From NCBI RefSeq assembly GCF_018304945.1, contig NZ_JAGQEE010000008.1, positions 248,001 through 312,000 of the forward strand: 64,000 bases of DNA. Direction: 5' to 3'. Numbering within the stretch: position 1 is the first letter of the stretch; each line of letters opens with the position of its first letter. The position numbers were made by a program, and so were the translations under genes. Positions 38,665 through 47,601 of the stretch are shown here, piece by piece. Under the pieces are notes generated by a model. The model did not search any database and was not told the origin of the DNA. It worked only from the letters and a program-made list of their open reading frames with translations. This DNA is from Collimonas humicola. Its GTDB lineage: Bacteria > Pseudomonadota > Gammaproteobacteria > Burkholderiales > Burkholderiaceae_D.

Positions 38665-40260
38665 TCACCGTCCCTGCCGGATAAAATCCACGGCCTTTTC
38701 GGCAATCATGATGGTCGGTGCGTTGGTGTTGCCGCCAATCAAGGTCGGCATGATCGATGCATCAACCACCCGCAAACCCTGTACGCCATGCACTTTCAAG
38801 GTGGGATCGACCACCGCGGCCGGGTCGGCGCCCATCTTGCAGCTGCCGACCGGATGATAGACCGTATCCGTATAAGTCCGCAGCACATCGCGGATCTGGT
38901 CGTCCGACTCCACTCCCGCGGTGCGTATGTCGCGTTTGCTGTAGGCGGCCAGCGCCGGCGCCTCCAGCAGCTTGCGCGTCATCTTGAAGCCGGCCACCAT
39001 ATCTTCCAGGTCTTGCGGATCACCGAAAAAATTCGGGTCGATCAGCGGTGCATCCTGCGGATTGGTGTTGCGCAGCCTGACCTCGCCTTTGCTGCGCGGG
39101 CGCAGCAGGCAGACGTGACAGGAAAAGCCGTGTCCCAGATGCAGTTTGCGAGCGTGGTTTTCGACGCAGGCGATGACAAAGTGCAGCTGCAGATCCGGCG
39201 CCGCCAGCTCCGGACGCGTCTTCAGAAAACCGCCGCATTCAGAGAAATTACTGGTGAGCATGCCGCGCCGCTCATGCCGAAAGCGCTGCAGTTCCTTGAA
39301 CATGCGCAGCGAACCGCTAGCGGAAATGCCGAAGGTGTCCAGGCTGTCCGACTTATGGCAAAACACGAAGTCGGGATGGTCCTGCAGATTCTTGCCGACG
39401 CCGGGTAAATGATGCTGCACCTGGATGCCGAGCTTGCGCAGCTCGGTGCCGTCGCCTATGCCCGACAGCATCAGGATCTGGGGCGACTGGAAGGCGCCGG
39501 CCGACAGGATCACTTCGCGCCGCGCGCGCACGGTGCGCAGCTGGCCGCCCTGCCGCACTTCGACGCCGACGGCCCGCCCTTGCCGCATGATCAGGCGCTC
39601 GGTATAGGCGCCGGTTTGCACGCTCAGGTTGCTGCGCTGCCCGATATGCGGCAGCAGATAGGCGCGCGCCGCACTCCAGCGCTCGCCATTTTTTTGCGTC
39701 ACCTGATATATGCCCAGCCCTTCTTGATGCTCGGCGTTGAAATCGGAACTGAGCGGGTAGCCGGCCTGGCGCGCGGCTTCCAGATAGTGCTGGTGGATGG
39801 GATTGTCGGTGCGCAGGCCGCTGACCCATAAAGGACCGTCCTGCCCGTGCCAGGCGTTGGAAAACTGTTCGTTATGTTCTGATTTCTTGAAATAAGGCAG
39901 CACATCGTCGAAGGACCAGCCGCTGTTGCCCAGCTGCGCCCAGTGATCGTAGTCTGTGCGATGGCCGCGGATATAGACCATGGCATTGATCGCCGAGGAG
40001 CCGCCCAGCGTCTTGCCGCGCGGCTGATAACCGCGACGGCCGTTGAAACCGGCTTGCGGCACGGTCTCGAAGGCCCAGTTGTTGAACCTGGTGGGCACCA
40101 TGCTGAGCGCGCCGACCGGCATCTTCACCGCCCAGCTGTCGCCGCTGCCGCCGGCCTCCAGCAGACATACCGACACTGCCGGATCTTCCGTCAGGCGCCC
40201 TGCCATCACGCAGCCGCCAGAGCCGCCGCCGACCACCACAAAGTCGAACTCTTCATCCAC
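38665..40260 (-). CDS. GMC-family FAD oxidoreductase (choline/alcohol dehydrogenase-like)
   Basis: A 531-residue flavoenzyme. The FAD-binding motif VVVGGGSGGCVMAGRL is at the N terminus, the GMC signature GKTLGGSSAINAMVYIRG follows, and the catalytic histidine lies in VYHPVGSCKMG; the end GGNTNAPTIMIAEKA is typical. It resembles choline dehydrogenase and AlkJ-type alcohol dehydrogenases. The GTG at 40260 has GGGGAG at proper distance; a further in-frame ATG upstream adds residues unlike the family. No betaine genes are adjacent, so an alcohol substrate other than choline is possible. Confidence 0.93.
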   Translation of the reverse strand: MDEEFDFVVVGGGSGGCVMAGRLTEDPAVSVCLLEAGGSGDSWAVKMPVGALSMVPTRFNNWAFETVPQAGFNGRRGYQPRGKTLGGSSAINAMVYIRGHRTDYDHWAQLGNSGWSFDDVLPYFKKSEHNEQFSNAWHGQDGPLWVSGLRTDNPIHQHYLEAARQAGYPLSSDFNAEHQEGLGIYQVTQKNGERWSAARAYLLPHIGQRSNLSVQTGAYTERLIMRQGRAVGVEVRQGGQLRTVRARREVILSAGAFQSPQILMLSGIGDGTELRKLGIQVQHHLPGVGKNLQDHPDFVFCHKSDSLDTFGISASGSLRMFKELQRFRHERRGMLTSNFSECGGFLKTRPELAAPDLQLHFVIACVENHARKLHLGHGFSCHVCLLRPRSKGEVRLRNTNPQDAPLIDPNFFGDPQDLEDMVAGFKMTRKLLEAPALAAYSKRDIRTAGVESDDQIRDVLRTYTDTVYHPVGSCKMGADPAAVVDPTLKVHGVQGLRVVDASIMPTLIGGNTNAPTIMIAEKAVDFIRQGR

Positions 40261-40425
40261 GTCGCGTCTCCCCGTCTTGTTATAGGCATTGCGTGCAGCA
40301 GGCTCAGCCGGCCGATGCAACAAATTTAACAGCTACGGGAAAATCACGCTACGTGGTGAGCTAGAGCAATTGTTTCAATTGCGTAAAACGATTACATAAA
40401 CCGATCGGAAAGATATCTGCTGGAT

Positions 40426-40650
40426 TCAGTGTGCTTTTGACATCACTACCAGCCATTTGCGGAACAGCAGGATTTCCAGGTGGCCGGCCTGGATGCCGGC
40501 ATTGCACTCGAGGACAGGATTGCTTCGATACAGGCGTTTGTAGAAATCGCGGCAGATGAACAGCTCGCGCTTGCCGAAACGCATCATGATTGAGGAAGGG
40601 GTAGACTCCATACCAAAGCGGGAGCCGGAGGTAATATCCAAGTTCGTCAT
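40426..40650 (-). CDS. Small protein behind a LexA box
   Basis: A 74-residue basic protein of unknown family (MTNLDITSGSRFGMESTPSS..., ending LLFRKWLVVMSKAH). No signal peptide or clear membrane helix. The ATG at 40650 is chosen; a TTG 45 bases upstream is in frame. About 49 bases upstream is a perfect CTGT-N8-ACAG box, so it is likely induced by DNA damage. It is too short and dissimilar to be called SulA; it could be a division or mutagenesis accessory factor. Confidence 0.65.
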   Translation of the reverse strand: MTNLDITSGSRFGMESTPSSIMMRFGKRELFICRDFYKRLYRSNPVLECNAGIQAGHLEILLFRKWLVVMSKAH

Positions 40651-40698
40651 GGCAGCAATTCCAATCTCGTTGAAGGAGATTGAACTGTACCACAACTA

Positions 40699-40714
40699 CT
40701 GTATATTCATACAG
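40699..40714 (-). promoter_or_regulatory. LexA (SOS) box
   Basis: CTGTATATTCATACAG matches the proteobacterial LexA consensus CTGT-N8-ACAG exactly, with an AT-rich, nearly symmetrical core. The only gene it can serve is the leftward 74-residue one; the rightward neighbour is also on the minus strand and ends here. Confidence 0.75.
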
Positions 40715-40784
40715 TAAAATGCGGCGTGTCTGTTTTTAGTCACGCCGCACTATATTGCTTCTCTTGCCGATCAGCGCGGCAAGA

Positions 40785-41108
40785 TCAACGACGCCAGCCG
40801 CCGCGGTCATGCCAGTGATCGTGCCAGCCGCGTCCGCGCCAGTAGGCCGGACGGCCATAGCCATAATAGCCGGGAGGATAGTAGCCCGGAGCGCCATAGA
40901 CTACGACTGGCGCCGGACGCACATAGACTGGCGGCGGCGGTGCATAGTAGACCGGCGGCGGCGCTAAATAGACCGGTGGCGGCGGATAATAAGCCGGCAC
41001 GCCGACATTTACCGACCAGTTGACGCCGGCAAAGGCAGGCGCGGCCGAAAACATCAGGCCGGCGGCGGCAAACAATCCAAGCAAGGTAACGCGCATGGTC
41101 TTTTTCAT
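40785..41108 (-). CDS. Secreted Pro/Tyr/Gly-rich protein
   Basis: A 107-residue protein with a signal peptide ending in SAAPAFA and a low-complexity mature region built on PPPPVYLAPPPVYYAPP-like units, then GYYPPGYYGYG and a His/Trp/Arg-rich end (GWHDHWHDRGGW). PXPV-repeat proteins of this kind are common in Burkholderiales, are exported and have no known function. The ATG at 41108 gives the signal peptide; an upstream start is not needed. Confidence 0.8.
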   Translation of the reverse strand: MKKTMRVTLLGLFAAAGLMFSAAPAFAGVNWSVNVGVPAYYPPPPVYLAPPPVYYAPPPPVYVRPAPVVVYGAPGYYPPGYYGYGRPAYWRGRGWHDHWHDRGGWRR

Positions 41109-41246
41109 GGCAGCTCTCGATGTATCTGGGTTAAACATAGCTATATTTAACCTAAATTCCGGACACATCGCCACGCAGAAGTCGTAAGGCCTGTAACAAC
41201 ATGTATCGCGATGGCCAAACCGTGGCGTTTTAGGAACAGCCGAGAG

Positions 41247-41903
41247 CTAATCGGTCGCCAGTTCGCTGCGCTTGAACCTGGCGACAGCGACCATTCCCAA
41301 TGCGATCACGAAGAGCCCTGCCAGCAGCATGGCGGCGTTGCCCATCACCCGGGCATAACCCAGATTGGCGACATTCAGGAAAGGATAAGGATAGAAGCCG
41401 GACGAACCGCCGCGCAGCATCGCCATCACGAAATACGCCAGCGGATAGATCAGCCACAGCAAGCTGTCCTTCGCCTGCAAACCCTGCTTCGGCACATACA
41501 GCGACCAGTACAGCAAGCACAGCAGCGGCACGACCGTGTGCAAGCCCTCGTCGGACAGGCGGTGCAGGCCGGTGAACGGCGCATGGTTGCGCAGCAGCAG
41601 GTTGTAGCCGACGCCGACGAAGATGATGTACAGGGTCACCGCCGTCTGCACCCCGGGCCGGGAGAAATACTGGCCGGGCAGCGAGTCCGGTTTCAGCAGC
41701 AGCACGCTGCAAGCCACTGCGACCAGTATATTGGTGAGGATCGTCAGGTAGCCGAACATGCGCCACACCGCCTCGCCATAAGTCATGCCTTGAGACAGCA
41801 GCAAGGGAATCGAAATCGAGAATTGCGCAATGATGGCAAACCATGCAATCAGGGCAATCAGGAGCAGCAGCAAGCGCGGCGCAAGGGCGGTATTTTTATT
41901 CAT
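41247..41903 (-). CDS. Pr6Pr-family membrane protein
   Basis: A 218-residue protein with about six hydrophobic helices (LLLLLIALIAWFAIIAQF first; AAMLLAGLFVIALGMVAVA last) and the family-typical MFGYLTILTNILVAV and SLLWLIYPLAYFVMAM stretches. Function is not established for this family. It begins 14 bases after riboflavin synthase and may be its downstream operon partner. Confidence 0.82.
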   Translation of the reverse strand: MNKNTALAPRLLLLLIALIAWFAIIAQFSISIPLLLSQGMTYGEAVWRMFGYLTILTNILVAVACSVLLLKPDSLPGQYFSRPGVQTAVTLYIIFVGVGYNLLLRNHAPFTGLHRLSDEGLHTVVPLLCLLYWSLYVPKQGLQAKDSLLWLIYPLAYFVMAMLRGGSSGFYPYPFLNVANLGYARVMGNAAMLLAGLFVIALGMVAVARFKRSELATD

Positions 41904-41917
41904 AGCCGGGCCTGGAT

Positions 41918-42541
41918 TCAAGCGACGCCCTGATCGAGGCTCAGCATGCGTTCCACGTAGCGGGCGATCAGGTCGACTTCCAGGTTGACCTGCTTGCCGA
42001 CCTGCAGATGCTTGAGCGCGGTCACTTCGATCGTATGCGGAATCAGGTTGATCGAAAACAGGCAGCCGTCGGCGACGTCGTCGACCCGGTTGACGGTCAG
42101 CGAAACGCCGTTGACCACCACCGAGCCCTTGTAGGCGAAATACTTGGCCAGATCGCGTTCAGACTTGATCACCAGCTCCCAGGACTCGCCCACCGGTTCG
42201 AATTTTTCGACGCGGCCGAGGCCGTCGACGTGGCCCGACACCAGGTGGCCGCCGAGGCGGTCGGCCAGGGTCAGCGCCTTTTCCAGGTTGATCTCGCCGC
42301 TGGCGTCGAGGCCGACAGTGCGGTTCAGGCTTTCGCGCGAGACATCCACTTCAAAGGTGTTTTCGGTCTTGGCGACCACCGTCATGCAGGCGCCGTTGAG
42401 CGAAATCGAATCGCCCAGCGCGACGTCGGCCAGGGCCAGGCCGCCGGCATCAACCACCAGCCGGACGCCGTCTTCGGCGCTGCTGCCCAGTGGTTTAACA
42501 GAAGTGATTTTGCCGACTGCGGCGACGATACCAGTGAACAT
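41918..42541 (-). CDS. ribE: Riboflavin synthase alpha chain
   Basis: A 207-residue enzyme that dismutates two dimethyl-ribityl-lumazine molecules to riboflavin. It begins with the hallmark MFTGIVAAVG and has two lumazine-binding repeats, the second with GHLVSGHVDGLGRV close to the repeat border. Start set by this conserved N terminus. It lies 16 bases after ribD, so both are co-expressed. No FMN riboswitch is visible before the pair. Confidence 0.95.
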   Translation of the reverse strand: MFTGIVAAVGKITSVKPLGSSAEDGVRLVVDAGGLALADVALGDSISLNGACMTVVAKTENTFEVDVSRESLNRTVGLDASGEINLEKALTLADRLGGHLVSGHVDGLGRVEKFEPVGESWELVIKSERDLAKYFAYKGSVVVNGVSLTVNRVDDVADGCLFSINLIPHTIEVTALKHLQVGKQVNLEVDLIARYVERMLSLDQGVA

Positions 42542-42557
42542 GATAGCAATCAAAAAA

Positions 42558-43643
42558 TTAATGGAATCGTGCAAGGATACGCAAATCCTCGCCGATTTGC
42601 TCGATTTGGTGGAATTTCAGGGCAATTTTATCCTGCAGGTTTTCCAGCGCGGGCAGGCCGAACATGCCGCGGCCGTCGCCCAGGATGACCGGCGCCAGGT
42701 AGACCAGCAGCTCATCCACGCAATGCTCGCGGATCAGGGAAGCGTTCAGCTTGGAGCCGGCTTCCACGTGCAGTTCATTGATCTCGCGCTTGCCCAGCTC
42801 CAGGATAACTTGCGGCAAATCCACTTTGCCGCCGGGATTCGGCAGCACCACTACCTCGGCGCCCTGCTGCTCCAGGATGGCTTGCTTGGCGGCATCGACA
42901 GTCGCGGTAAAGATCAGGTTGCCGCCGCCGATCAGGATCTTGGCGTCCGCACTGATGCTTAGCTTGCTGTCAACAATTACCCGCAGCGGCTGCCGCGCCA
43001 GCTTGACGGTGCGCACCGTGAGCTGGGGATTGTCTTCCTTGACGGTGCCGATGCCGGTCAGGATGGCGCCGGCGCGCGCGCGCCACATATGGCCGTCATC
43101 GCGCGCCGCCTGGGAAGTAATCCACTGGCTCTGGCCGTTATGCAGCGCGGTCTTGCCATCCAGGCTGGCGGCCACCTTGAGCCGGACCCAGGGCTTGCCG
43201 GTCTGCATGCGTGTAAAGAAACCGATATTCATTTCGCGCGCCGGCGCCGCCAGCACGCCAGACTCGACGGCAATGCCGGCCGCCTGCAGGCGCGCCATGC
43301 CCTGCCCGGCCACCAGCGGATTAGGATCTTCCAGCGCCGCCACCACCTTGCCGACGCCGGCGCGCACCAGCGCATCGGCGCAAGGCGGGGTGCGGCCGAA
43401 ATGACTGCACGGCTCCAGCGTCACGTACACCGTGGCGCCGCGCACATCGTGGCCCCTGGCGGCAGCATCCTGCAGGGCCTGGATTTCGGCATGGTTGCCG
43501 CCCGGCGGCTGGGTAAAGCCGCTGCCGATCAGCTGGCCATCCTTGACGATCACGCAGCCGATCGCGGGATTGGGCGAACTGGAGAGGCGGCCGTTTTCAG
43601 CAAGCTGCAAGGCTTGCGACATGAAGATTTCAGCCTGGGTCAT
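42558..43643 (-). CDS. ribD: Bifunctional riboflavin biosynthesis protein RibD
   Basis: A 361-residue fusion of pyrimidine deaminase and reductase for steps two and three of riboflavin synthesis. The zinc deaminase motifs are GGNHAEIQAL and EPCSHFGRTPPC; the reductase half starts near RLKVAASLDGKTAL and has ELHVEAGSKLNASLI. The ATG at 43643 gives the normal N terminus (MTQAEIFMSQALQLA); a longer frame upstream is not supported. It follows the pilW gene by 110 bases. Confidence 0.96.
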   Translation of the reverse strand: MTQAEIFMSQALQLAENGRLSSSPNPAIGCVIVKDGQLIGSGFTQPPGGNHAEIQALQDAAARGHDVRGATVYVTLEPCSHFGRTPPCADALVRAGVGKVVAALEDPNPLVAGQGMARLQAAGIAVESGVLAAPAREMNIGFFTRMQTGKPWVRLKVAASLDGKTALHNGQSQWITSQAARDDGHMWRARAGAILTGIGTVKEDNPQLTVRTVKLARQPLRVIVDSKLSISADAKILIGGGNLIFTATVDAAKQAILEQQGAEVVVLPNPGGKVDLPQVILELGKREINELHVEAGSKLNASLIREHCVDELLVYLAPVILGDGRGMFGLPALENLQDKIALKFHQIEQIGEDLRILARFH

Positions 43644-43753
43644 GGGGTGCGCACGAAAATCATAGGTAAACCGTCGGAAAGGGGGATATATATTGATTGT
43701 ACAAAATATGCCGTATCGCAAGCGAATTTAAATCGGAGATGGAGATCAGGCAG

Positions 43754-44668
43754 TTATGGCGCCGGCGGCGGGGCCAGGCTGGCGGCGGCCTGGTTGCGCA
43801 GCGTGACGGTGCGCATGAATACCTGGCGCAGGCTGCGGTCGCCCGCTACCCGGGCGGCGCCGTCGCAATCGAGGTAATGTTGCGGCGCCGCGCCGACCAT
43901 CTGCTCGCCGCGGATCTGCAAACACAGCCGGACGCTGACCACGCGTTTCCAGTTGGCCTGCTGATCCTCCGATAACGCCGCAACCTGGCTGGCGTCCAGC
44001 AGTTGGCCCGGCGTCGCATCTCCCGCCGCCGCCACGCCGTACATCAGCTGCAATTGTTCGACGTTGTTGAGCAGCGGCTGCGCGCTGTTGTTGCCATTGC
44101 CGTGGCAATACAAGGTATTGACGGAGCTGTCGGGACTGCTGGCGACAAAGAACCGATTGAGCGCGATGCGGACCTGCGGGCTCAGGCGGTAGGCCGGATG
44201 ATCGTCAGGCACCGCCATCGGGTCCACTTTGTAGCTGTTGCAGTCCACCCCGGCGCCGCTGGCCGAATCCACATAATCGTCAGTCCGGTAAGCGACTTCA
44301 AAAGCCGCCGTTCCTGGCCCGCTGCCGCAGGAAAAATCCTTCTTGCCTGAACCAAGCGGCGTGGCAAAGCCATGCGCACAACCGCGCAAGCCTTGCGCCG
44401 GCCGTCCGTCCGCTTGAATAAAATCGGTGATGGCCGGCATACCCGCCGACACCAGGTTGCCGAAACCGGCCTGCCGCAGATTCCGCTCCATCAAACCCAT
44501 GGCATGGCTGCCATCCTGCTGCAGCCGCAGCTTTTCATCGCTCAGGCGGAAGCTGGCTTTGCTGCTGAGATAAAGGGTTGTGCTCAACAATAGCAGCGCC
44601 GCACCCAGCGCCGTCGACACCAGCAATTCCACCAGTGAAAAGCCAGGCTGCACTGCTGGCTTCAGCAT
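43754..44668 (-). CDS. pilW: Type IV pilus minor pilin PilW-like
   Basis: A 304-residue prepilin. The N terminus has a prepilin peptidase site, QPG/FSLVELLVSTALG, with Glu at position five of the mature protein. The remainder is the large globular domain of PilW type (NLRQAGFGNLVSAG). It overlaps fimT by seven bases. The usual pilV, pilX, pilY1 and pilE genes do not follow; ribD does. Confidence 0.88.
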   Translation of the reverse strand: MLKPAVQPGFSLVELLVSTALGAALLLLSTTLYLSSKASFRLSDEKLRLQQDGSHAMGLMERNLRQAGFGNLVSAGMPAITDFIQADGRPAQGLRGCAHGFATPLGSGKKDFSCGSGPGTAAFEVAYRTDDYVDSASGAGVDCNSYKVDPMAVPDDHPAYRLSPQVRIALNRFFVASSPDSSVNTLYCHGNGNNSAQPLLNNVEQLQLMYGVAAAGDATPGQLLDASQVAALSEDQQANWKRVVSVRLCLQIRGEQMVGAAPQHYLDCDGAARVAGDRSLRQVFMRTVTLRNQAAASLAPPPAP

Positions 44669-45216
44669 TTGCTGCCATCGCTCTTCAATCTGATGCGGCC
44701 GGAACCGGCGACGCATACCATGCGCGCAAACTCACCCTTGTGGCTGAATTCCACATTAGTGTAGCTGGAGCCGGCATCGCCGCCGGCGTGATAGGTAATC
44801 GTGGCGCGGCTGGCTGGGGCCTGGGTATCGGCGCCGAGCGCGCCTTGCCGCAGCAGTATCTGGCCATTGTCGGCCTCCAGCACCAGCCAGCCCGCGGCCC
44901 AGTCGGCGCCGTCGCGATCGCCGCTGGCGGCGGCGCTGCAGCGCGCGCCGCCCGCATCGGCAGTGCTGCTGCGGCAGACCTTCACCGCGCGGCCACGCTT
45001 GACGGCTTCGCTGCGCGCCAGGGTAAGTGCAGCGATCAGCAGGCGGCTTTCCGCCGCCAGCCGGTTCTGGATCACAAACGCGCGCATCGACGGCAGCGCC
45101 ATGGCCAGCAAAATGCCCATGATCGCCAGCACGGCCAAGGCTTCAAGCAGCGTTATGCCGCCCTGCCGCGGCAAGAGCTGCTCAGGCGATCGAGGAAAGG
45201 ACATCGGCGGCCTCAT
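44662..45216 (-). CDS. fimT: Minor pilin FimT/GspH-like
   Basis: A 184-residue prepilin with site RQG/ITLLEALAVLAIMG and a GspH/FimT-type body containing RLLIAALTLARSEAVKRG and several cysteines (VCRSST, ARCSAA, ending DGSKC). It would prime pilus or pseudopilus assembly. It is the first gene of a two-gene unit with pilW, and sits after nrdR with an 83-base gap. Confidence 0.88.
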   Translation of the reverse strand: MRPPMSFPRSPEQLLPRQGGITLLEALAVLAIMGILLAMALPSMRAFVIQNRLAAESRLLIAALTLARSEAVKRGRAVKVCRSSTADAGGARCSAAASGDRDGADWAAGWLVLEADNGQILLRQGALGADTQAPASRATITYHAGGDAGSSYTNVEFSHKGEFARMVCVAGSGRIRLKSDGSKC

Positions 45217-45299
45217 GCTTATCTGAAAAATTTCATTTCAAACAAGCATTCTGGCAAGAAAATAGCGCCGCTTGGCGCGGCGCTGGCTTATTTAAGCGT

Positions 45300-45767
45300 T
45301 TACTTCCTCCGGCTCGGCGGTCCGGAGAATTCTTCGATCATGTTCTGGAATTCGGCGACGTCTTCAAAACTCTTGTAGACCGAGGCGAAGCGGATATAGG
45401 CGATCTTGTCCAGCCGCTTCAGCTCGCGCATGACCAGCTCGCCGACGTGGCCGGACAATACTTCGCGCTCGCCGCTGGAGAGCAGCTTGTCCTTGATGCG
45501 CTGCAAAGCCTCGTCCAGCGCCTCGACCGAGACCGGCCGCTTGCGCAAGGCCAGCATCAGGCTGGCGCGCAATTTGAGCGGATCGAAATCGGTGCGGCTG
45601 CCGTTTTTCTTGACGATCACCGGCATCGCCAGCTCGATCCGTTCAAAGGTGGTGAAGCGCTTGTCGCAATGCATGCAGCGGCGCCGGCGGCGAATCGAAT
45701 CGCCCTCTTCCGACACGCGGGTGTCGAGCACCTGGGTTTCTTCATGCTGGCAGAATGGGCATTTCAT
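45300..45767 (-). CDS. nrdR: Transcriptional repressor NrdR
   Basis: A 155-residue ATP-cone repressor of ribonucleotide reductase genes. The zinc ribbon is [15 protein letters not shown] with a second pair in [16 protein letters not shown], followed by the ATP cone from about residue 50. It follows glyA, the common order in beta-proteobacteria. The ATG is fixed by the zinc ribbon at the N terminus. Confidence 0.96.
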   Translation of the reverse strand: MKCPFCQHEETQVLDTRVSEEGDSIRRRRRCMHCDKRFTTFERIELAMPVIVKKNGSRTDFDPLKLRASLMLALRKRPVSVEALDEALQRIKDKLLSSGEREVLSGHVGELVMRELKRLDKIAYIRFASVYKSFEDVAEFQNMIEEFSGPPSRRK

Positions 45768-45870
45768 GATGGCAGTAATCCGAAGGTGATTGCGGCTGAC
45801 TGGGTCGACATCTCTACATTATTCCTATTCGGGGCCACGCGCCGGTCGCTGAGAACCGGTATTTCATTGA

Positions 45871-45910
45871 GGCTTGCTTGGTCTTGCTTGGTCTTGCTTG
45901 GTCTTACTTG
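45871..45910. repeat. Tandem 10-base repeat, four copies
   Basis: Four units of about GTCTTGCTTG stand in a row (GGCTTGCTTG, GTCTTGCTTG twice, GTCTTACTTG). It lies in the 240-base gap between nrdR and glyA and may vary in copy number between strains. Confidence 0.85.
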
Positions 45911-45916
45911 GCACTA

Positions 45917-45949
45917 GGGCCCGTGCAGTGTTAAAACTGCAACGGGCCC
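45917..45949 (-). terminator. Strong hairpin after glyA
   Basis: GGGCCCGTGCAGT pairs with ACTGCAACGGGCCC with one bulged base and a six-base loop. No good T-run follows on either strand, so it may be an attenuating or processing hairpin rather than a full terminator. It lies 59 bases after the glyA stop. Confidence 0.55.
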
Positions 45950-46007
45950 AGGATTTCCCTGACCGGCATCCGCAACGGCATGCCGGTCAGTACATCGGAC
46001 TACGGTA

Positions 46008-47255
46008 TTAAGCTGCGTACACCGGGAAGGCGTCAGTCAGCTTCTTGACTTCAGCCTTGACCCGTTCGATGGTCGCGGCGTCATGCGGATTGTCCAGCAC
46101 GTCGGCGATCAGGTTGCCGACCTTGACGGCTTCCGCTTCCTTGAAGCCGCGGGTGGTGAACGCCGGGCTGCCGACACGGATGCCGGAAGTGACGAACGGC
46201 TTTTCCGGATCGTTAGGAATGGCGTTCTTGTTGCAAGTCATGTGCGCCGAACCCAGGATCGCTTCGGCTTCCTTGCCGGTGATCTTCTTGGCGCGCAGGT
46301 CGACCAGCATGACGTGCGATTCGGTGCGGCCGGAAACGATGCGCAAGCCGCGTGCAATCAATGTCTTCGCCAGGGCGTCGGCATTCTTCACCACTTGCTG
46401 CTGGTAAGCCTTGAATTCCGGCGTCAGCGCTTCCTTGAACGCCACTGCCTTGCCGGCGATGACGTGCATCAGCGGACCGCCCTGGATGCCTGGGAAGATC
46501 GCCGAATTGATGGCTTTCTCGAACTCGGCCTTCATCAGGATGATGCCGCCGCGCGGACCGCGCAGGGATTTGTGGGTAGTCGACGTGACGAAATCGGCAT
46601 GCGGCACCGGATTCGGATACTCGCCGGCAGCGATCAGGCCGGCGTAGTGCGCCATGTCGACCATGAAGTAAGCGCCGACCGCCTTGGCGACCTTGGACAT
46701 GCGCTCGAAGTCGATGCGCAGGGCGTAGGCGGAAGCGCCGGCGATGATCAGCTTCGGCTTCTTTTCGTGCGCCAGGCGCTCGAATGCTTCGTAGTCGATT
46801 TCTTCTTTTTCGTTCAAGCCGTAGGACACCACGTTGAACCATTTGCCGGACATGTTCAATGCCATGCCGTGGGTCAGGTGGCCGCCTTCCGCCAGCGACA
46901 TGCCCATGATGGTGTCGCCAGGTTTCAGCATGGCGAAGAATACGCCCTGGTTGGCTTGCGAACCGGAATTCGGCTGCACGTTGGCGGCTTCGGCGCCGAA
47001 CAACTGCTTGACGCGGTCGATCGCCAGCTGCTCGGCGATGTCGACGAATTCGCAGCCGCCGTAGTAGCGCTTGCCTGGATAGCCTTCAGCGTACTTGTTG
47101 GTCAGCTGCGTGCCTTGCGCTTCCATGACGGCCGGCGAGGTGTAGTTTTCCGACGCGATCAGCTCGATGTGTTCTTGCTGGCGATGGTTTTCTTTCTGGA
47201 CGGCGCTCCACAATTCCGGATCGACATTGGCTAAGGTATGGTTTTTCTCGAACAT
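46008..47255 (-). CDS. glyA: Serine hydroxymethyltransferase
   Basis: A 415-residue PLP enzyme that converts serine and tetrahydrofolate to glycine and methylene-THF. The PLP lysine is in [35 protein letters not shown] and [10 protein letters not shown] are also conserved. GGAG seven bases upstream supports the ATG at 47255. A ZTP riboswitch lies in its leader, linking expression to folate and purine one-carbon status. Confidence 0.97.
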   Translation of the reverse strand: MFEKNHTLANVDPELWSAVQKENHRQQEHIELIASENYTSPAVMEAQGTQLTNKYAEGYPGKRYYGGCEFVDIAEQLAIDRVKQLFGAEAANVQPNSGSQANQGVFFAMLKPGDTIMGMSLAEGGHLTHGMALNMSGKWFNVVSYGLNEKEEIDYEAFERLAHEKKPKLIIAGASAYALRIDFERMSKVAKAVGAYFMVDMAHYAGLIAAGEYPNPVPHADFVTSTTHKSLRGPRGGIILMKAEFEKAINSAIFPGIQGGPLMHVIAGKAVAFKEALTPEFKAYQQQVVKNADALAKTLIARGLRIVSGRTESHVMLVDLRAKKITGKEAEAILGSAHMTCNKNAIPNDPEKPFVTSGIRVGSPAFTTRGFKEAEAVKVGNLIADVLDNPHDAATIERVKAEVKKLTDAFPVYAA

Positions 47256-47345
47256 GTAATACTCCAATCGATAAGGGTGAGCCTAAATCGAATGAGGGCC
47301 AAAAAATTAGGGGAATGCGGCAGCCTCAGTCGTACTTTCCATTCG

Positions 47346-47468
47346 GGCTGCCCAGGCGCACGGCGGATGAAATCTCACGCTTCCCGGTGGATGCCCACCT
47401 TTTGCCAATGCCCGCCGCGATTTTTTGGACCTGCGGCGGTATGGTTTTTTCGCCAGTCACGTGAGACG
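47346..47468 (-). promoter_or_regulatory. ZTP (pfl) riboswitch upstream of glyA
   Basis: Read on the minus strand, the leader has the conserved blocks of the ZTP riboswitch in the right order: P1 arm TCTCACG, then TGACTGGCG, a variable hairpin, GGTGGGCATCCACCGGGAAG, the closing arm CGTGAGA, and after a short linker CGCCTGGGCA. Downstream, GGCAGCC within the last block can pair with GGCTGCC (47319-47325), and a run of six T follows 12 bases later (47306-47301). Ligand-dependent formation of the pseudoknot would free or hide that pairing. ZTP riboswitches commonly control glyA, purH and folD. The match is from memory of the consensus, without a covariance search. Confidence 0.82.
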
Positions 47469-47536
47469 AAATGGTGCGCTTATTGTAAGCGAAGCACTCG
47501 ATTTGAGCAAGATTGGCCCGGGCTGCAGCGCCGGAC

Positions 47537-47559
47537 AAAAAAACCGCCCCGGAAGGCGG
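47537..47559 (-). terminator. Terminator after the TonB receptor
   Basis: On the minus strand CCGCC pairs with GGCGG around a six-base loop and runs into seven Ts. It lies 43 bases after the receptor stop and just before the glyA leader. Confidence 0.7.
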
Positions 47560-47601
47560 CTTTTGCATAGAGGTTACTAAAAACACAACGGCGATGGACC
47601 G

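Noticed and set aside
40261-40425. A second SOS gene left of the 74-residue frame
   Set aside because: Only short frames exist, without start signals; the next gene is the GMC oxidoreductase with its own ribosome-binding site.
43644-43753. FMN riboswitch before ribD
   Set aside because: The spacer is only 110 bases and none of the conserved FMN blocks is readable.
45871-45910. CRISPR-like array
   Set aside because: The unit is only 10 bases, with no spacers and no cas genes; it is a simple tandem repeat.
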